DNA of 6,151 nt from Chitinophagia bacterium (GTDB lineage Bacteria; Bacteroidota; Bacteroidia; Chitinophagales; Chitinophagaceae): positions 1-6,151 of the forward strand of contig RGMU01000097.1 of assembly GCA_010021705.1 (NCBI GenBank), given 5' to 3'. A model generated the notes under the pieces. The model was not told the DNA's origin, did no database searches, and was given only the letters and a program-made list of their open reading frames with translations. Below are positions 5,674 through 6,151 of this stretch, in pieces (within the stretch, counting starts at the first letter, position 1; each line of letters opens with the position of its first letter). Both the position numbers and the translations under genes were made by a program.

Positions 5674-5704
5674 AAAAAACTGCCCCAATTTGAGGCAGTT
5701 TTTT
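5674..5704. terminator. Intrinsic terminator after the OmpA-family gene
   Basis: AAAAAACTGCC (5674-5684) pairs perfectly with GGCAGTTTTTT (5694-5704), with a 9-base loop. On the - strand it is followed by TTTTTTTAT, giving a good intrinsic terminator 22 bases past the OmpA stop codon. It has the same plan (A6-stem-T6) as the hairpin at 2184-2213. Confidence 0.88.
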
Positions 5705-5725
5705 ATTTTTTTGTCCCGTAAAATA

Positions 5726-6151
5726 CTACTTAAAGTGTATCGTAGCACGGCGGTTTTTAGCCCGTCCTTCCGGTGTACTGTTATCGTCTAACGGTTCAGA
5801 ACTACCCTTACCTACCGGTGGATATTGTAACCGCTTCTTAGGCACATGAAGTGTTTTTGTTAAGTAGTTATACACCACATAAGCCCTTTTCTTAGACAAC
5901 GGAATGTTTATCCTATCCGTACCCGTGTTGTCGGCATGACCTTTAACCGTTACTTCTGCCTTGTAATCCTTATCATTTTTCAGCTTCTCTGCCAAACCTT
6001 TAAGTTTCTCTTTGCTGTATTCATCAAGCTCTGAAGAGTTTACTTTGAAGTTTAAGATAAACGTATCTTGTTCTGCTGGTGCAGGTGGTGGTGGCGGAGG
6101 TGGAGGGGGGCAACCTTGATATTCTGCCAATCCCTTCTCGTCAGGGCATTT
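5726..6151 (-). CDS. OmpA-family outer-membrane/peptidoglycan-binding protein, C-terminal part
   Basis: The gene runs off the right edge; 141 residues are visible, and the TTG at 6130 is internal because the frame continues upstream as K-C-P-D-E-K-G. The visible part starts in a thrombospondin type 3 repeat (CPDEKGLAEYQGCP, residues 2-15), a calcium-binding linker common between barrel and periplasmic domain in Bacteroidota OmpA proteins. A run of nine prolines (15-23) follows, then an OmpA C-terminal domain (about 30-141). The domain has GHADNTG at 71-77, LSKKRA at 85-90 and GRAKNRR at 129-135; the Asp at 74 and the Arg of NRR are the family residues that hold the diaminopimelate of peptidoglycan. 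It would tether the outer membrane to the cell wall. The membrane barrel or other N-terminal part lies outside the window. It is closed by its own terminator and so is not in an operon with cphA. Confidence 0.93.
   Translation of the reverse strand, partial: KCPDEKGLAEYQGCPPPPPPPPPAPAEQDTFILNFKVNSSELDEYSKEKLKGLAEKLKNDKDYKAEVTVKGHADNTGTDRINIPLSKKRAYVVYNYLTKTLHVPKKRLQYPPVGKGSSEPLDDNSTPEGRAKNRRATIHFK

Noticed and set aside
6128..6130. TTG at 6130 as start of the OmpA-family gene
   Set aside because: The frame continues to the window edge with a thrombospondin type 3 repeat (CPDEKG), so the gene is truncated by the window and this codon is an internal Leu.

Overview
The window looks like chromosomal DNA of a member of the Bacteroidota (Chitinophaga/Saprospira-like lineages would fit, but I cannot place it further). 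Three signs support this: a secreted protein with a C-terminal type IX secretion (T9SS) sorting domain, Bacteroidota-type promoter boxes (TAnnTTTG) in front of genes that lack strong Shine-Dalgarno sites, and an OmpA protein with a thrombospondin type 3 repeat. Most of the window has moderate GC; one stretch of about 120 bases near the left end is much richer in GC.

Layout, left to right. (1) Bases 1-230, + strand: the 3' end of a formylglycine-generating-enzyme/sulfatase-modifying-factor (FGE, C-type-lectin fold) gene. Its last 120 bases look like the variable region of a diversity-generating retroelement (DGR). (2) Bases 231-650: no gene. The stretch is packed with small palindromes and repeats: an 18-bp perfect inverted repeat that begins on the stop codon, two further copies of its right arm near 593-639, two GTAGGGGC palindromes and a CCCGACC hairpin. 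(3) Bases 656-2173, + strand: a secreted beta-propeller-like protein with a T9SS sorting tail. It has no ATG start. (4) A hairpin at 2184-2213, A-rich on one side and T-rich on the other, separates this gene from a convergent Hsp20 chaperone gene (2237-2671, - strand). (5) Bases 2952-5585, - strand: a full-length cyanophycin synthetase gene, cphA, with every key motif. (6) Bases 5726-6151, - strand: the 3' part of an OmpA-family cell-envelope gene, running off the right edge and closed by its own terminator.

The genes do not form one pathway. The terminators and promoters imply separate transcription units: cphA, hsp20 and the OmpA gene each appear to be transcribed alone. cphA points to a carbon/nitrogen storage polymer (cyanophycin, Asp-Arg), but no cyanophycinase or isoaspartyl dipeptidase gene lies in this window. 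The most interesting part is the left 640 bases. There a hypervariable-looking ligand-binding tail ends in a long cruciform-capable repeat, as expected for a DGR target gene. No reverse transcriptase or template repeat is present here, so the DGR reading remains a hypothesis.
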